Assembly (NCBI GenBank): GCA_021464415.1
Contig: CM038470.1
Location: 9,312,394-9,376,393 of the forward strand
Length of the DNA stretch: 64,000 bases
Direction of reading: 5' to 3'
Origin: Lonicera japonica
Taxonomy: Eukaryota; Streptophyta; Magnoliopsida; Dipsacales; Caprifoliaceae
Position 1 is the stretch's first letter. The number at the start of each line of letters is the position of its first letter. Shown piece after piece: positions 45,400 to 56,672 of the stretch. Made by a program: the position numbers and the translations under genes. The notes beneath the pieces are model-generated. The model did not search any database. It saw nothing but the letters and a program-made list of their open reading frames with translations, and was not told where the DNA came from.

Positions 45400-46790
45400 T
45401 AAAGCATGTGAAAGATCTAATAATATTTTTTTTCAACTATACTAGAGTTCACCACACACGCGATGCGTGTGCACAACTGGTTAGAGCGAATTCGAATCGA
45501 GACAAATTTAGGTCTAAGTATAGGTGAAAATTCATGCTTTTACGCCATGTTTAAGCCCGACAATACACTACGTGACAAAGAATAATAAGGCAAGTCACGA
45601 AGTCGTGTTATTTTCATGAAATAGAAACATAACCCGCCTAAAACGCATCACGAGACAAAATATATGATTATAGTTTTTGAGTCCTAATAAATATGTATTT
45701 TCTCTAATTTATACTCTATAAAACCACAACAAGCCACAATTAACACGACATATCTCCTATTTCGTTTTAAAATTTAGACACGAACATGAATTTCATATCA
45801 TTTCATTCCTAAAATTGTCGCATCTCGATCCGAACACATGCAATTAATTAATGGAGACAGTATTTTTCAAATAACACTCACCCACTCAAGCCAGGAAGGC
45901 CTCGTTTGATTCGGGTATTAAAAAGTGGGATGTAATTATTAATACCACTTTTTTTATAATACATTGTTTGGTTCGCACAAATGTGCTGGGATTATTATTA
46001 TCGGGACTAACTTAATCTCACTCTTTGTGGTATAATTTAATACCAAGGGGAATGTGGTATTGTTTATCCGAGATTCAGAAAAATGAACCATATATTTTCA
46101 AAAATATCATTACTACTATAATATTTTCAAAAATACCACTACAACCCCCCCCCCCACCCCCACCCACCCCCACCACTACTACTACTATTATTATTATGAT
46201 ATGATAATAATAATAATATTTTTTTGTTATTCCAAAATATAATCTCGTATACGAGTTACAGAATCAAACATGATATTAACATCAGCATGGGATATCCCAG
46301 TATTAATACTGCATGAATCAAACAGGGTATTGGTATTAAATTAATACTATGATTAATAATCTAGTACTATTAATACTTGTATTATTAATCTCACTAACCC
46401 TAATACCTGAATCAAACAAGGCCGAATGGTATAGGTTGGACATACTTTAGAAATGTCAAGTTTTGATCTTGCAAACCTCCTCTACCCATTGCAATCCTTA
46501 CTAACAACTAAAAAAGATGTTCAAATTAAATTTTCTTTTAAATAAAAATATAATAAATCAAATCTACGAGGATCGAATAATGTTTATTTAATTGAAAAAT
46601 TATGATTTAATATTTACACATATAAATCTAAAGAGAGATAATGAGAAAAAAATTAATTATTATTTTAGGATAGCCAAACATATATTTACATATTCTATAA
46701 TTAGGAATTATTTTTTATAATATGTAATATACACCAAACTAAACAAAGAAGACGGGCAAATAATTTTATTTATTTATTTCGGAGTTAATA
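45400..46790. repeat. diverged local duplication, copy B
   Basis: Second copy of 43430-44600, carrying the MITE at 45898-46423, which copy A lacks. Flanking text AAGCCAGGAA corresponds to AGGCTAGGAA in copy A. Confidence 0.6.
45898..46423. mobile_element. PIF/Harbinger-like MITE
   Basis: Left end GGCCTCGTTTGATTCGGGTA, right end GGCCTTGTTTGATTCAGGTA on the - strand, flanked by GAA on both sides (45895-45897 and 46424-46426). It contains a C-rich run (46145-46172) and inverted TATTAATAC motifs. No coding sequence. Confidence 0.75.
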
Positions 46791-49700
46791 TTATGATACA
46801 TACCATTTTTTGTCTAATTTATTTATCCCATCCGCTACACACACATAGGGTGTGCTTTGGAGGCTAGTAATGAATTAATAAAATGAATTGAAAAAGGTAA
46901 TTTGGAAATATAAAAATTTAGTGTCAAAACTTGTTGGAACAATAGTACCATAAATTAGTAATAAGAAAATGTGGGGTTAAGTCGTGGATTAAGTCATTCT
47001 CTTTAAGACGTTTCGCAATTTTACCCTTGTAATTGTGTTAACAGTTCGTAGTGGCTACACTATCTCTACGATACAACAACTCAGATTCCCCTCCGTCTTG
47101 ATTTTTCTTGCATGTTGAAAAGTTGGAATACTATCACCCTTTGAATTATTGCTGAGAATCAATAAATTAATTCCTACCGGAGGTAAAAAAAAATTCAAAG
47201 AATTATTACTATTATTATTATTGCTATTATTACTAATACTACTATTTTTAAAGGTTTTCGTTGTGTGTGTTGTGTTTTTTGAAGATGCTAAGAACAAAAA
47301 AAGAAATTTCAAGTGAGGCCAACTGAAGGAGAGAATAACGCGTAACAGGAGAGCTGGAACCACACGGACCTAAAGACTTGATCAAGTTTGTTGAATTTCA
47401 ATTTTGAAAATTCAAAATAATTTTATTTTTAATAAATAAAATTTTCAAGTAAGTTTAATCCAAAAAGATAATATTATACACAAAGCAAGTCCAGGAGCAA
47501 ACCGGGTCTGTGGGCACGTGTGTGATGAACACTCATCTAAGTTTTCACCCAATAACACAAAAATTGAATGTCCATAAGGCCCAAATTCAATAGCAAAAGT
47601 ATCCTTATATGACATATGTAAAATTTCATATTTCTCCTAGCTGAGGCTTAAAAAAACACAAGAAAGTGGCTTGCTTTGTCACCCATTTGTTCCTACAGAA
47701 CTGTTCCACAAAAGTAGGATTATCTCTTATGTTCTATAGTAGTGCAGATTAGTTATTGTAATTAAATTGCTACATTCATTTATCGCAAATAGGTTTTCGC
47801 TTGTGCCCTGCTCTCTTTAAATTAGAGTAAGGCCAAGCCCCGTGACCTCTTTAATGACATATTCTCTGACATTATATTAGAATTCAGAGCATTCAATTGA
47901 AAAAATAATTGATAATGGCTAGTAGATTAATTAACTTTATATTTTATATATTTATTTGGAGAACTAGTTTCAATTTTCAATGTAAAATTTTTACAAGTCC
48001 TATGGAATTGACCTAATGGTTCGATTTATTTAATAGGAAATCCTGAAATATAAGATTTATAGTCTTTACAAGAAAGTTTGTATATCATTAACGACAAATT
48101 GGATAAGTTAATTGACATGCGTGTCATTATTCAGTATATGGGTAATGCATGATGCAGTAGTGTGTAAGCAATCAAAGAAAAAGATATCAATGGGATGAGA
48201 ATCTAAAAAAAAAATAAAAAAATCTAATCAAATAGCTGTGAAAAACGTGAGTAGTTGCAAAAACAAAGGCAGGCTCGTGATCCAAGATGATCTCTATCTG
48301 TTGTTCTGCCACTTGATATTCTGATATATATACGGCGAGAAAGAGACACAAAGATTGTTTGGGTGCAAATTAATGGAGCAGACTGCCAAAGTAAACGCCA
48401 AAACTATTCTTGTCTATGCCAACAACTAGCTTCATTGCATTATGTTCACATATTTAGACATACATCTCTCAATCCATTTTCATTTTCTTCCGACTCTATT
48501 AAGTTACTCAATAATGAAAGGTCATTATTTTTGCAAGGGTGCAATATGGTAGATCGAACTGCATTAGTCAAGATTAGTTGAGCTGGTCAAGATTTGTATT
48601 CTTTGATTATAAGACTTATCCTTGAATTTTCTTGCCAACAATTTTTATTGGACAATTTATAAGGACCACTGCAAATCCTCTAGCTTTGAACTGCACGCAT
48701 TAGAGCCTCCCCTCAACTTTAATAAACAAAAAATAAGGATGTAATGAATATTTTGTAGTGAAAATAATGTTCTTTCTTTCCGACTTTTAGAGAGGGCCTT
48801 AGATATTTGGTTGGCAAATTAAAATTCGAGTTCCCCCTCCATTTGAATTCAAATCGGTTTTACGTCTTGTGTTGATGCATCACTTCTTTCCTTGTAACAA
48901 ATTTAAATTAAAAATTCACGATTTCATTTGCGGACATCCCCTTGACTTAGAGTTAAGTTTTGTTTTTAAAATATAATTAATTTACCAAATTTTTTATAGT
49001 GGATGGGTTTACTTCATTTCCATTAATTGTCCTAAATTTAGTTTATCTAGAAAATTTAGAAAATCAAATTACTCACTCAAACGAAAAGATATGAAAATTC
49101 CTTTGATGCAGAGTTGAATTAAGATATCATGTCAGTTTCACCCCTTGGACGATAAGGCCAACTTAATTGCCAACTTTGAGCTGATAGGATCGATCGACAT
49201 TCAAAACAATGAAAATGACTACACATTTTTTTTTCTAAGATAAGATTCCGTATTCACTCTTTTTCTATTTCTTTTGCATTCTGCACTTTTCCTCCATGAT
49301 AGAGGACGCTAGGAAGAACTTAATTAACTTTGTACTTTGTTGGTTTTAAGTTAAAGCCCATACAATTTTTCTATTTTTTCAAAAAAAAAAAATTAGAAAA
49401 GATTAGTGACTGTATATAACTATATATATATATATATATATATCATATTAGTTTGCTTTACGCTTTCACCTAAAAAATGTGAGAAAAACTATCATGTATA
49501 ATGTGTTACTTATGGTTAACTAGTGGCAAAACATGAAGAGGGCTAGCTCGGCTTAAGCCCGGGCCTAACTCTACAATTTTCTATTTTTAGTACTCTTTAT
49601 TTTTTAAATTTGTTCCACCAATTAGAAGTTGCCCACCTTTATAAAATTATATGCACTTATCTAAAAGCTCACCTTTATGTTCAAATTTACAAGCACACCA

Positions 49701-50168
49701 CATTCTCTATTTTTGAAACCCAAGTACTTGCACTTTATATTAAAGCCTTCATTTTCTTTTAAATTTACTAACATGTCACCCATCTACTTTTAAAAGCAAA
49801 ATACATGTTTATAGATTTCCTCATCTGTATTTCTCAGTTCCTCCATCTTTTAGGATAAATTGTTAGAACTTGTAACATGAGTCTTCTTCCATAGCTCCAA
49901 CTCTTCAGACTTAAACTAAAAAAATTACACCAAATATGTATCTAAATGTCCGAAGTGTTCACTATTTGAAGATTATTAATTATTTGATTTGTTCTATGAT
50001 TGTTGGTCAATTTGATGATACTTGATAAGAATTTCTCCATTAGCTTCCAAACCTTTTTTAGTTTATATATTTTAATTTATACAATTATTTTTTAATTCAT
50101 ACTTCATTAGATACAAGTTATTATATATATTTTTGTATAAAATATAATCTGCGGGCCAATATTGGCCG
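46791..50168. other. intergenic, no gene recognised
   Basis: AT-rich. It contains a (TTA)n patch at 47206-47230 and (TA)n at 49422-49442. A 72-codon + frame at 48363-48581 follows a TATATATA tract but matches no family I know. Low-complexity - strand frame at 47055-47363 not called. Confidence 0.5.
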
Positions 50169-50592
50169 TGTTGGAAAATTGTCATTTTGCACCATTTTAA
50201 GAGCAACTTTATTTAAAACCAATTGGGCGGTTTTGAAAGGTTATTACGGATTTATGTTCTCCTCCGTGAGTACATTAAGATCATAGTTTATTTGCTCAAA
50301 ATGGATAACGGGTGAATGAGAAATTGTTACCCAAAGTGAGTTACTTGAGATAGAAAATGAAATGGAAAGTGGTTAGTCCCACATTGAAATTTTGTGGGAA
50401 AAGTTTTGGGTTTATAAAGGATCACCTTTAACTAACTCATAAGCTTCTATGAAAAATAAGGTTCTCTTTCGCACACCCAGGCGCATGGCTTGTGTGCGCC
50501 CGCACCTGCGGACACGAACCTATGAGAGAAAAAAGGTAAATCACCTTTCAAACATGCTTTGTTTCCTTCCTTAAAAGGGAAATCTACCAACA
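50169..50592 (+). repeat. LTR-like segment
   Basis: Starts TGTTGGAAAATTGTCATTTT and could end TACCAACA (inverted ends TGTTGG/CCAACA). It holds AGTCCCACATTGAAA and GGGTTTATAAAGG, typical of plant LTR promoters. The flanking 5-mers do not match, so completeness is uncertain. Confidence 0.5.
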
Positions 50593-52165
50593 TATCCCTC
50601 CTTACTCGGAATTCAATCTAACATACAAAAAAAAAAAATTAGTTGAGAAGGTAATTCTTGGAATTGCTCCCTACCACTCGATACACATATTTGGTATAAA
50701 TTATATTAATTAAAAAATAATGCATGCTAGTAAGCAATTTTTTGGAGCAAATTAACTAGAGTGATTATTAGGACAAGTTTGGGCACACCTTTATTTGGAG
50801 CAATTTTTGATGAAATTGTGGAATTTGGTATTTTAGGCATTTTTCGTGAATAAGAAGTCTAATCTAATACATTTCCAACATCTCCAATTTAAAAGCTGTA
50901 CTTGCATTAAGCAAATATTTTTGCTTAAATTCAATTTACAAGGTTTAATTATTGCAAGTGGCAATTCATGTTGCTGTTAAGAAAAATGAAGAAGTAAGAA
51001 AGAAAAGCGGAAAGAAAATAAAGTTAGACGACGATGTACCCCCCCCCCCCCCCCCCCCCCCCCCCTTTTAATTAAAAATTTATTGTTTTTTAGAAGTTCA
51101 GCTTTTTCTTTCAAAACATGATATAAATCTATCATATCTCACAATGATAAATTAATATTATTTTTAATCAATGATTGCATTTAAATTCATGTAATATAAA
51201 AATGCGTGAAAATTGTAACCAAATATATATATAGGGACAAAAAATATTATTCAATTATTGAATTAATAAATTATGAATCTAAAAAACTAAGTTACGACCA
51301 AGTTTTGAATTTTATTTTTTTTATTATAACGGGTGTAATTGAAACTTCCTTGTATATGCTATATCGTCGACTCATGCCTAGTGTAACGCATGCTCATGCA
51401 CTCCAGCAACTATGGGCCATTCGATTTATGGACCACTGCCCCCAACCATTTTAAAGATAAATTGGACTTTTTCCTAATTCAACTACTTCACACCTTTTTT
51501 TTTTTTTTTTTTTTTTTTGAAACAAACTACTTCACACTTAGAAAGTAAGAAAAACATTACTACACTTCTAAGGTCAAATCACAAGATTGAAAAGAAAAAA
51601 TGAATAACATGCATAGAAAATTAATTTATCTCGATAGACTTAAAAAAAATATGTAAAAAATGTTTGCAAGTCATCAATCAATTTAGCTTGCTCAAGGAGT
51701 TATTTCATATTTTTTTTAAGAGAAAAAAAATATCATTATTGAAACTAAATTGACCCGGAGAGCAACAATTGCTACCTGCGTTTTTCAGCCCCTATATTTA
51801 TAAAATATTTTTCATGTCTAAAAATGTAAAGAGAGAGAAAGAGCAAACTTACTCCAAATTAATTTATTGTCACACTTTGTTCTAATACCTTTTAAGAAAA
51901 TATTGACTTTAGTATAATCTATGGTTAAGATACAACCTATTTTTTATACCGTATAACTTGGTAGGTTGAATTTGTCTAAAATTGAAATTAGCAATTTGAG
52001 AGACTATCAACTACGGATGGGGAGAGTAACCAATAAAAAGGCCGGTACTAATTTATTTGTGATACACATTTCAAAATAGTTTAAACATAAATGCGATATA
52101 TATAACGTTAAATAAAATGGTCAAAAGTCATAACCCACGTATTTGCACTGCATAAATAAAGAAAG
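50593..52165. other. intergenic, nothing recognised
   Basis: AT-rich. It includes the poly-C tract listed separately and a poly-T run at 51497-51518. An 82-codon + frame at 51206-51454 has no recognisable family. Confidence 0.5.
51039..51065. repeat. poly-C tract of 27
   Basis: A run of 27 C in AT-rich DNA. The opposite strand is poly-G and could form a G-quadruplex. The length may be unreliable because of sequencing slippage. Confidence 0.8.
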
Positions 52166-52168
52166 TAA

Positions 52169-52678
52169 GAGCATCTCCGATGCAAAAATATATTGGATAC
52201 TTCTTGATCATGGATATATAAATACGTCTTTCCTACGTGACATAAAAAAATCTCTTGATATACAAGTCTTACGAAAAACATCTCCAATAAAATTGCTCAA
52301 GAAATTTTCTATTAATAAATTCATAAAATATAAGTTAATAATTTTATATATATAATGGGTCTTGTTTGTTAGGTCTTAATTCATACTTTTTTAATGTATA
52401 ATTTTTATTAATAAGTAAATTATAAAATTACAATAAAAATATTTGAAAGTTTTTTTAAAAAAGTATGTATACAAAAATGATGATAGACATTAAGACATTA
52501 TTTAAGATACCCTCAAAAAGGCGAGGATCATCCTCGCAATATTCATTTTCATTTTTGCCGCGTCATTTTCATGGTTATTATGGATACTTACATTGGAGAG
52601 CATTTTATTCACTTTTTATTCATTAATCTTATATGACATCTCATTTTCACCCAATTCATTGTTGTATTGGAGATGCTC
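52169..52678. mobile_element. Tourist-like MITE with TAA target duplication
   Basis: Left end GAGCATCTCCGATGCAA, right end GAGCATCTCCAATACAA on the - strand, TAA on both sides (52166-52168 and 52679-52681). 510 bp, AT-rich interior, no coding sequence. Confidence 0.75.
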
Positions 52679-52681
52679 TAA

Positions 52682-53391
52682 TGAGTGGACGAGATTCATT
52701 AACACTTGCATTTTAGTTATATTGTTGAATTATCTTTTCCCTTATTTATCAATGCCCTAATTCAAAATATGAAAAGACTTACTTAATATGTGATAACACT
52801 CTCTTATTTATGTACTGATATTGAATTTTACAATTTTTTTTTTTTTTTGTATAAGATCAATTATTTGAGCCAATGATTCTTAAAGTTCAAAAAAAAAAAA
52901 AAAAAAGTATGCAAGTCGCTTTTCAATACATTTGTTGACTTGGCGCACTTTTATTGGGCAAAAAGCCCAGAAGCCAAACCAAGACTTACCATTCCCTCCT
53001 CACTTCTCCCTCCCAAGTCCTAAACTGGCGCGTTTCCTCATTTCCTCAAAACCAAAAAATTTCAAATTTCACTCGTTCTCTCAATTTTACAACACCTTTC
53101 AAATTTGACAAACACATCCAATACTTCAAACTTGAAAAGGAAAAACATTAAACTATGCTCCTCCCTCCATTACCAAACTTTCACATCAAAAACTTCAAAC
53201 TTCAAACTTCAAACTTAAAACTTCAAAATTTGAAAGATAGAAGTGAAAGAAAAAAGTATTTCACTTCAAATCATCCCTCCATAAACAAAATATTTCACCA
53301 ACTACAAATAACACTCAATTAAACATATCCCTTCTACCTCACTCAAATTGACCCCTTTCTCTCTCTGATCTTTCTTCTATCAGAGTTAGAG
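52682..53391 (+). promoter_or_regulatory. upstream region of the KEN/D-box gene
   Basis: Contains CTTGGCGC at 52939-52946, one mismatch from the E2F-type TTTGGCGC, and GGCGCG near 53027. Both would fit a cell-cycle promoter but are weak evidence alone. A CTTCAAA-type short repeat lies at about 53190-53228, and a pyrimidine-rich leader (53340-53380) precedes the ATG. Confidence 0.35.
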
Positions 53392-53706
53392 ATGGAGGTT
53401 AATTCTCTTTGTGAACACAATAATAAAGAGAACATCCCACCTTTAATATTTTCAAAACAAATCAACTCATTTCCTTTGAGTGTGAAATCTTCAAATAAGA
53501 ATGCTCATGAGAGAAGGTTGATGATAAGGAAGCCTCTCATGGATATTACCCATCTCTTCAGCTTGCCAATTAGATCGACTAATTCTGCTTTATTTGCCCA
53601 ATTCCAGCTTCGTTCCTCTGTTTCTGATTGTGGGTTGAGAAAGTGCAAAATGGTTGATTTGAGGGAAAAACCCCGTTTCAAGTCGATGAGGAGGGATTTC
53701 AGATAG
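53392..53706 (+). CDS. small KEN-box and D-box protein
   Basis: An uninterrupted frame of 104 residues. NKENIPP near the N-terminus holds a KEN box (residues 12-14). RKPLMDITHLF (46-56) fits the destruction box RxxLxxI with the DIT wording found in cyclins and in other APC/C substrates or inhibitors. The C-terminus is basic (KPRFKSMRRDFR). There is no membrane segment or enzyme fold. The two degrons in this order, and clear coding character against an AT-rich flank, argue for a real gene. The likely role is in cell-cycle control as a substrate or regulator of the anaphase-promoting complex. That is inference from the motifs, as I cannot name the family. The ATG is preceded by a pyrimidine-rich leader, and a possible E2F-like site lies about 450 bp upstream. 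Confidence 0.6.
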   Translation: MEVNSLCEHNNKENIPPLIFSKQINSFPLSVKSSNKNAHERRLMIRKPLMDITHLFSLPIRSTNSALFAQFQLRSSVSDCGLRKCKMVDLREKPRFKSMRRDFR

Positions 53707-53769
53707 ATACAGCATTAGAGAAAGATATTTATATACATTAGCCTTCAACTGCAATGGCTGATTTTTCAG

Positions 53770-53771
<2 letters not shown>

Positions 53772-53823
<52 letters not shown>
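53772..53823 (+). repeat. (TTA)n microsatellite
   Basis: About 17 uninterrupted trinucleotide units, 65 bp after the stop of the KEN/D-box gene, so probably in its 3' UTR. Confidence 0.9.
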
Positions 53824-53829
<6 letters not shown>

Positions 53830-54170
53830 AATCTAGATGAGAATGAGAATGAGAGAAGATTTTTCCATCTGTACTGTTGTTTTGCAAGAATTGGCATAAG
53901 AGCGGCGCTAATTACACATATTAGAACACTTTTACATAAGCGTGGTTATATTACATCGAGATAATATGCATATAGCGCCAAGTATGTACATATTATCTTA
54001 GTGTAATAGAGTTAAACTAAACTATTTTTATTTTATTTTTTTGTTTTCAATAATATCTTGACTTTATTACACTAATGTAATATACATATATTTAATACTA
54101 TTACACTTAGTAAACGAAATATAATATTAATAAAATAATATGCAATTAGCGCTACTCTTGATATAAAATT

Positions 54171-54278
54171 CATTTGATCCATTCTCTGTCTTTGTTATAT
54201 CGTTGGTTTATGTTTCCTTGATGAATTCTATTTGATCCATTCTCTGTCTTTGTTATATCGTTGGTTTATGTTTCCTTT
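54171..54278 (+). repeat. 58-bp tandem duplication
   Basis: ATTTGATCCATTCTCTGTCT starts at 54172 and 54230. The copies are nearly identical over about 48 bp, so the duplication is recent. Confidence 0.85.
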
Positions 54279-54423
54279 TTATGTTGAATCTATTTTATGG
54301 AAGATTGTAGTTATTGCCTTATGGAAGTTCTCAATGCAAAACTGAAAATTTTGGAAATATTTGAATTTTTCATTTTAAGATTTGTGGATAATTGACTGTA
54401 TTTTTCTACTAGAAATTAGGTAG

Positions 54424-55016
54424 AAGGGCTTATTATACATTGATTTTTATTAAAAATCCAATGAATAATATTTTTTTGAATGAAGGGCCTATTTTTAATT
54501 GGTAATAGTGTAAGAGGCCTATTTTAATTTATATTTTAAATGAATGTATTTGAACAAATTTAAATATAATTTAATTAATAAAAACATGTTATGTATTACC
54601 TAAATTACCCCTTTTTATGAAATTTACACAAAAAATATGGACCGCAAAGTTCATATTGCAGTAAAATATGAACTGCAAAGTTCATATTGCAGTGAAATAT
54701 GGACTGCAATATGAACTTTGCACTAAAAATATGGACTGCAAAGTTCACATTGCTGTAAAATATGGACTGCAATATGAACTTTGCACTAAAAATATCGACT
54801 ACAAAGTTCACATTGCAGTGAAATATGGACTGCAAAGTTCATATTGCAGTCCATATTTTCTTGCATATTGATATTTTTTTAGTTTATTTTAAGGGTTGGG
54901 ATGTCATTTTATAATGAAAAAAAAAAGACACATGTCATATTATCAATAAAATAAAAAATAGGCCCTTTATTTTAAAAAAAATTATTCCTTGGCTTTAGTG
55001 TGAATAACAAGCCCTT
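54424..55016. mobile_element. foldback element with inverted arms
   Basis: The left arm AAGGGCTTATTATACATTGA (continuing to GAAGGGCCTATTTTTAATT) pairs with the right arm, which on the - strand reads AAGGGCTTGTTATTCACACT and then AAAGGGCCTATTTTTT. Arms are about 80 bp. The centre holds the minisatellite. Target duplication not identified. Confidence 0.6.
54635..54858. repeat. alternating-orientation minisatellite
   Basis: Seven units built on CTGCAAAGTTCATATTGCAG. Five are direct and two are inverted (CTGCAATATGAACTTTGCA), separated by AAATATGGA spacers. The unit ends are themselves near-palindromic (TGCAA...TTGCA). Frames open on both strands because the period keeps phase. They are not taken as genes. 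Confidence 0.85.
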
Positions 55017-56672
55017 TTTTTTAATTGCCCCATTTTTCTAGTTCTTAAACTGAAATATTTGGCCGAATGAACAATCTAATTGATTATATTGTCAAAATAA
55101 GTTCCGTCACATTTTTCAAATGATAATTTTATCCATGTAAGTTTCTTTGCCATAGAAAAATATGCTTGAACAACTTCTAAGCAAATTGAACTTTCCTTTT
55201 TATATACAGATAGTAAAATTTGGGTGTTTTTAAATACATCTAAAAAATTTGTTTTTAGTGTGAGAATACTTTCTTCTCACCCTATTAATTTTTTAAAAAA
55301 TCTTGGACTTCGGGCAAGGTGAATTTACTGAAATAATAGAGAAAATAAAGTTGTCTCTAAAAGCAAAAATATTAAATTTTGCATTAGGATAAGAAATAAT
55401 AAACAAAATTTACATTGTTTTTAATAAATTTCATTAAAGATTCCATCTAAATAGTATCTTTGAAGATACAAGATATTAATTGTGATAAATATAGTTTTAG
55501 TAATTATATGATATTTTATATAATCTTTTACTATTCATTGTATTTAAATGATTATTATTCATATTTCAAATTTGTTTACAAATTTTATTTGTATCAAATA
55601 AGTAAATATAAGTCTTTAATCAACTAAATCAAAAATATTAAAATATCAATTTTATCTAATATCTTTTACTTATCAAAAGCTCTTATCCATATATATATAA
55701 TATGTATGTTTGATATACATGAGAAATTTTCCAAGTACTTGTAATATATACTCTGTTTCTAATTAAATTTAGATCCTCCTATAATTTTTAAACATTTTGA
55801 AAAAAAATATTAATTATTTTCAACACAATTATTAATAAAACAAAATTAAATTATTTTTTTTATAATATGAAAAATTAAACTTTAATTATATTTAAAGAAA
55901 AGCCCTTTCACTGTTTTTTTTCTTTATTAATTTGTTTGATGCATACATTATATAAACAATCTCTCTCGCTCTCGCTCTAAAACATACATGTGAGCGATAT
56001 GGAGCAATGTGTTAGGTTAGATTGCAAAGACTCGAATGAGCCGTTGAAATTAACTAATTAATTAACAAAAGTATTAATTAAGTCTTATACTATATAAATA
56101 TAAGTCTTAATTCACTAAATCAAAAATATCAAAAAATCAATTTTATTTTTATCAAAAATATTAAAAGAAAGATGATGGAGAAAAAAAAATCTTGTGCAAA
56201 AAAAAGTGAATAGTGAATGATTTTTTTTTTCTTTAGATAGAAATCAGAGTGAGAAAAAAGTTTTGTTCGCTATTTTTTAAGTTATATTTGACTAAGTTTT
56301 GAATTTTGGTAATAAGAGAAGACCGATGTTGATGTATTTAAAAACACTTTAAAATTTACTACACTCACCTCATTGTGCCACATGGTATGCATTAAATGTT
56401 TTCTTAAAATTACAACTATTCATAATTTCTCTCTTACATTTAATTTTTTATTAATATAAATAACCATTCCCCTCAATATCTCTTGATTACATTCCTTCTT
56501 AAATTTTTATGACCTAACTTTCACCCTATCTTTATATTATTAATATTTTTAACCACTAAAAGATAGAAGCATTCACTTTAAATAATATTTAAGGAATTAA
56601 TATTAATTATTTCATTTAGGCTCCATTTAATAATAACATGAACAATAAAAAGTAAAATACTTGATTTATGTG
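55017..56672. other. intergenic, nothing recognised
   Basis: Very AT-rich, no coding signal. Confidence 0.5.

Noticed and set aside
47055..47363. 102-codon - strand frame with poly-Asn
   Set aside because: The Asn/Ser run is a (TTA)n-type microsatellite in translation. No domain.
54605..54871. Open frames on both strands with repeated VHIAVKYGLQYELCTKN-type wording
   Set aside because: They arise from the minisatellite and exist on both strands. A repeat protein was considered and dropped.
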